31,353 nt of DNA from an uncultured Eubacteriales bacterium. GTDB lineage: Bacteria > Bacillota > Clostridia > Oscillospirales > CAG-272. The DNA is taken from the NCBI GenBank assembly GCA_900546695.1, contig URDX01000021.1, forward strand, positions 1 through 31,353, read 5' to 3'. Under the pieces are notes generated by a model that saw only the letters and a list, made by a program, of their open reading frames with translations, ran no database searches and was not told where the DNA came from. This document shows positions 31,224 to 31,353 of the stretch, piece by piece (position 1 is the stretch's first letter; every line of letters starts with the position of its first letter). A program made the translations under genes and the position numbers.

Positions 31224-31253
31224 AAAACTTGGTTTTAACAGCCAGCGTAATTC
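31224..31253. repeat. Hairpin downstream of glnN
   Basis: GGCTGT and ACAGCC arms with an inner AAAA/TTTT helix. It lacks a T-tract behind it. It may contribute to the 3' end of the glnN transcript. Confidence 0.45.
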
Positions 31254-31283
31254 AATAAGGACGAGATAAAAAAGATGCAAAAG

Positions 31284-31338
31284 CGTCGAAAATCGTCTCG
31301 TCGCCGTACTTGCGTACGGCAGAGGCGATTTTCGGCGG
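31284..31338. repeat. Long imperfect hairpin at the right edge
   Basis: Left arm 31284-31309 and right arm 31314-31338 pair over about 24 positions (CGAAAATCG... with ...CGATTTTCG, then GCCGTAC/GTACGGC) around TTGC. The right arm begins with GTACGGCAGAGGC, identical to the arm of the palindrome at 16084-16115. A frame from ATG 31275 runs to the window end but is mostly this hairpin and Arg-rich, so I do not call it a gene. Confidence 0.65.
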
Positions 31339-31353
31339 TAGAAAAAGCGGATA

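Noticed and set aside
31275..31353. Start of a gene at the right edge (Arg-rich frame)
   Set aside because: The frame is almost wholly the arms of a long hairpin, the ribosome binding site is 13 nt away, and the frame is cut by the window end.

Overview
The window looks like chromosome of an endospore-forming, GC-rich member of the Clostridia, probably a gut Oscillospirales/Ruminococcaceae-like or related lineage. The reasons are spoIVA, sigG, yqfC, yqfD and ylbJ next to ordinary housekeeping genes, an archaeal/eukaryotic-type ProRS, a type III glutamine synthetase and a split archaeal-type glutamate synthase. There is no phage, insertion sequence, CRISPR array, tRNA or rRNA. Real genes are flanked by many long antisense open frames, an effect of the GC-rich codon usage.

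Layout. 1-625: an intrinsic terminator, two degenerate tandem-repeat blocks and a candidate sigma-E promoter. 626-2411 (+): spoIVA and a YlmC/YmxH-type PRC-barrel gene, closed by a strong terminator. 2687-5084 (-): sigG, then upstream of it an SEDS glycosyltransferase gene (rodA-like). 5085-5321: a 32-bp and a 9-bp minisatellite. 5322-12389 (-): proS with its own promoter, the phoH-ybeY-prfA-tsaC/sua5 operon with its own sigma-A promoter, and yqfC-yqfD. 12489-15965 (+): ylbJ, a zinc-ribbon-like protein with a long acidic Ser/Thr tail, and a CapA-like lipoprotein. 16123-18244 (-): cysK, an HD-domain hydrolase, a possible small Cys-rich protein and an Rrf2 regulator with three cysteines. 18633-22053 (-): guaA and pyrG, each with a promoter. 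22125-27595 (-): a nitrogen operon encoding a three-part glutamate synthase, a divergent type I glutamine synthetase and an ANTAR regulator with a degenerate receiver. 27998-31192 (+), divergent: ilvE and glnN.

The right third is a nitrogen-assimilation block: amidotransferase, FMN/Fe-S and GXGXG parts of glutamate synthase, two glutamine synthetases, a branched-chain aminotransferase, and the glutamine users GuaA and PyrG beside it. The most interesting signal is in the leader of the glutamate synthase operon. A hairpin with a hexaloop carrying A1 and G4, the hallmark of ANTAR target RNAs, is mutually exclusive with a strong intrinsic terminator, and the last gene of the same operon encodes an ANTAR protein. 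This suggests an autoregulated transcription-antitermination circuit. The glutamine synthetase in that operon also appears to have Lys in place of the catalytic flap Glu.

Other notable signals are at least six unrelated degenerate tandem arrays between or at the ends of genes, two intergenic hairpins sharing an identical 13-bp arm, a structured ilvE leader, a palindrome covering a ribosome binding site, and a palindrome at the cysK start site that may be the Rrf2 operator. All functional calls come from reading motifs by eye; no database search was run.
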